Of a stretch of 51,203 bases of DNA, positions 50,724 through 51,203 are shown one piece after another. The translations under genes and the position numbers were made by a program. Every line of letters starts with the position of its first letter. Position 1 is the first letter of the stretch. Under the pieces are notes generated by a model, which was not told the DNA's origin, made no database searches, and was given only the letters and a program-made list of their open reading frames with translations. Origin of the DNA: Acidobacteriota bacterium (GTDB lineage: Bacteria; Acidobacteriota; Terriglobia; Terriglobales; Acidobacteriaceae); assembly GCA_013289875.1 (NCBI GenBank), contig JABCZC010000035.1, positions 1-51,203 on the forward strand. The letters run 5' to 3'.

Positions 50724-51203
50724 ATGAGCGGATTTGACGGGTCTATTCTCGAAACATGCCGGATGCGCGGCGTGTCGCGCCGCCGGTTTATGCAGTTCTG
50801 TGCGGCGATGTCGACAACGCTCGCTCTGCCTTCCAGCTACGCCCAGGTCATCGCCAGCGCGCTCAGCCAGAAAAGGAAACCGACCCTGGTCTGGCTGGAG
50901 TTCCAGGATTGCGCCGGCAACACCGAGTCGATGCTGCGATCGCCTCACCCCTCCGTCGAAGACATTGTGCTGGAAGCCTTTTCCTGGGAGTATCACGAGA
51001 CCATCATGGCAGGCTATGGCAAGGCCGCCGAGAAGGCGCTCAGCCGGGTGGTCCGCGAGGAAAAAGGGAAATACCTCGTCGTGGTGGAGGGCGCCATCCC
51101 CACGGCGGACGATGGCGTCTACTGCACGATCGGGGGGCGAGCGGCGCTCGACATCGCACGCGAGGTATGCACAAACGCGGCGGGCAACATCGCGGTTGGA
51201 GCC
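50724..51203 (+). CDS. [NiFe]-hydrogenase small subunit (cut by the window end)
   Basis: First 160 residues of a hydrogenase small subunit that carries the electron-transfer Fe-S clusters. A twin-arginine signal (VSRRRFMQFCAAM, residues 17-29) marks a membrane-bound periplasmic uptake enzyme of group 1. The mature part opens TLVWLEFQDCAGNTESMLRS, then SWEYHETIMAGYGKAAEKAL and YLVVVEGAIPTADDGVYCTI. In the usual proximal-cluster motif C-x-x-C the second Cys position is Asn66 (Cys63 kept). ATG 50724 follows GGGGTCAGG. The large subunit and maturation genes should follow beyond the window. The exact subgroup cannot be fixed from this part. Confidence 0.92.
   Translation, partial: MSGFDGSILETCRMRGVSRRRFMQFCAAMSTTLALPSSYAQVIASALSQKRKPTLVWLEFQDCAGNTESMLRSPHPSVEDIVLEAFSWEYHETIMAGYGKAAEKALSRVVREEKGKYLVVVEGAIPTADDGVYCTIGGRAALDIAREVCTNAAGNIAVGA

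Noticed and set aside
1..51203. CRISPR array, rRNA or intact prophage
   Set aside because: No regularly spaced repeats, no rRNA-like sequence and no phage head, portal or terminase genes were seen on either strand.

Overview
The window most likely comes from an Acidobacteria (Terriglobia-type) chromosome. This is inferred from content, not from a marker gene: two very large MacB/FtsX-type orphan permeases, one behind a PadR regulator, a TPR-NfeD-stomatin-SPOR operon, DUF1844 and DUF3467 proteins, a complete meso-DAP peptidoglycan recycling set, and moderately high GC. No rRNA, CRISPR array or intact tRNA gene is visible.

Left edge (1-6512): accessory DNA. A decayed IS110 transposase is followed by a lone 397-aa protein with a HEPN-like R-x4-H motif. 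At 2880-2975 and 6422-6512 lie two orphan 3' halves of tRNA-Leu genes. They have different anticodons (TAG and TAA), but both are preceded by the same leader of about 43 bases. They bracket a convergent GH20 beta-N-acetylhexosaminidase / glucosamine-6-phosphate deaminase pair. I read them as attachment-site scars left by related integrative elements.

Core (6551-38471): chromosomal genes in tight operons. A DGPF/YCII protein is coupled to an ECF sigma factor. MarC and a PMT-type glycosyltransferase follow, then TPR-NfeD-stomatin-SPOR. A minus-strand run from 23260 to 15905 overlaps or nearly abuts throughout: methylthioadenosine phosphorylase, PfkB kinase, membrane glycosyltransferase, a DapF homologue, LD-carboxypeptidase, murein tripeptide ligase Mpl and PlsC. 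A divergent promoter separates a zinc peptidase from YgfZ-DUF1844-MBL hydrolase-RibF. Glutaredoxin, PadR and two orphan permeases follow, then PBP1A with an S41 peptidase homologue.

Right edge (38561-51203): mosaic DNA that begins at a third orphan tRNA 3' half (Met, CAT). It holds truncated DUF1254/DUF1214 and DUF1643 genes, an NCS2 permease with a soluble tail, tiny overlapping ORFs, a Gly/Val-repeat tail-fibre-like protein with an unknown partner, a Cu(I) P-type ATPase, an amidohydrolase, an alpha/beta hydrolase, and the start of a [NiFe]-hydrogenase small subunit cut by the window end.

The points most worth a second look are: (1) the DapF homologue has Ser at both catalytic Cys positions; (2) the S41 peptidase homologue beside PBP1A has lost both Ser and Lys of its dyad; (3) the two tRNA-Leu scars share a leader; (4) the HEPN-like protein lies on the inferred island side of a scar.
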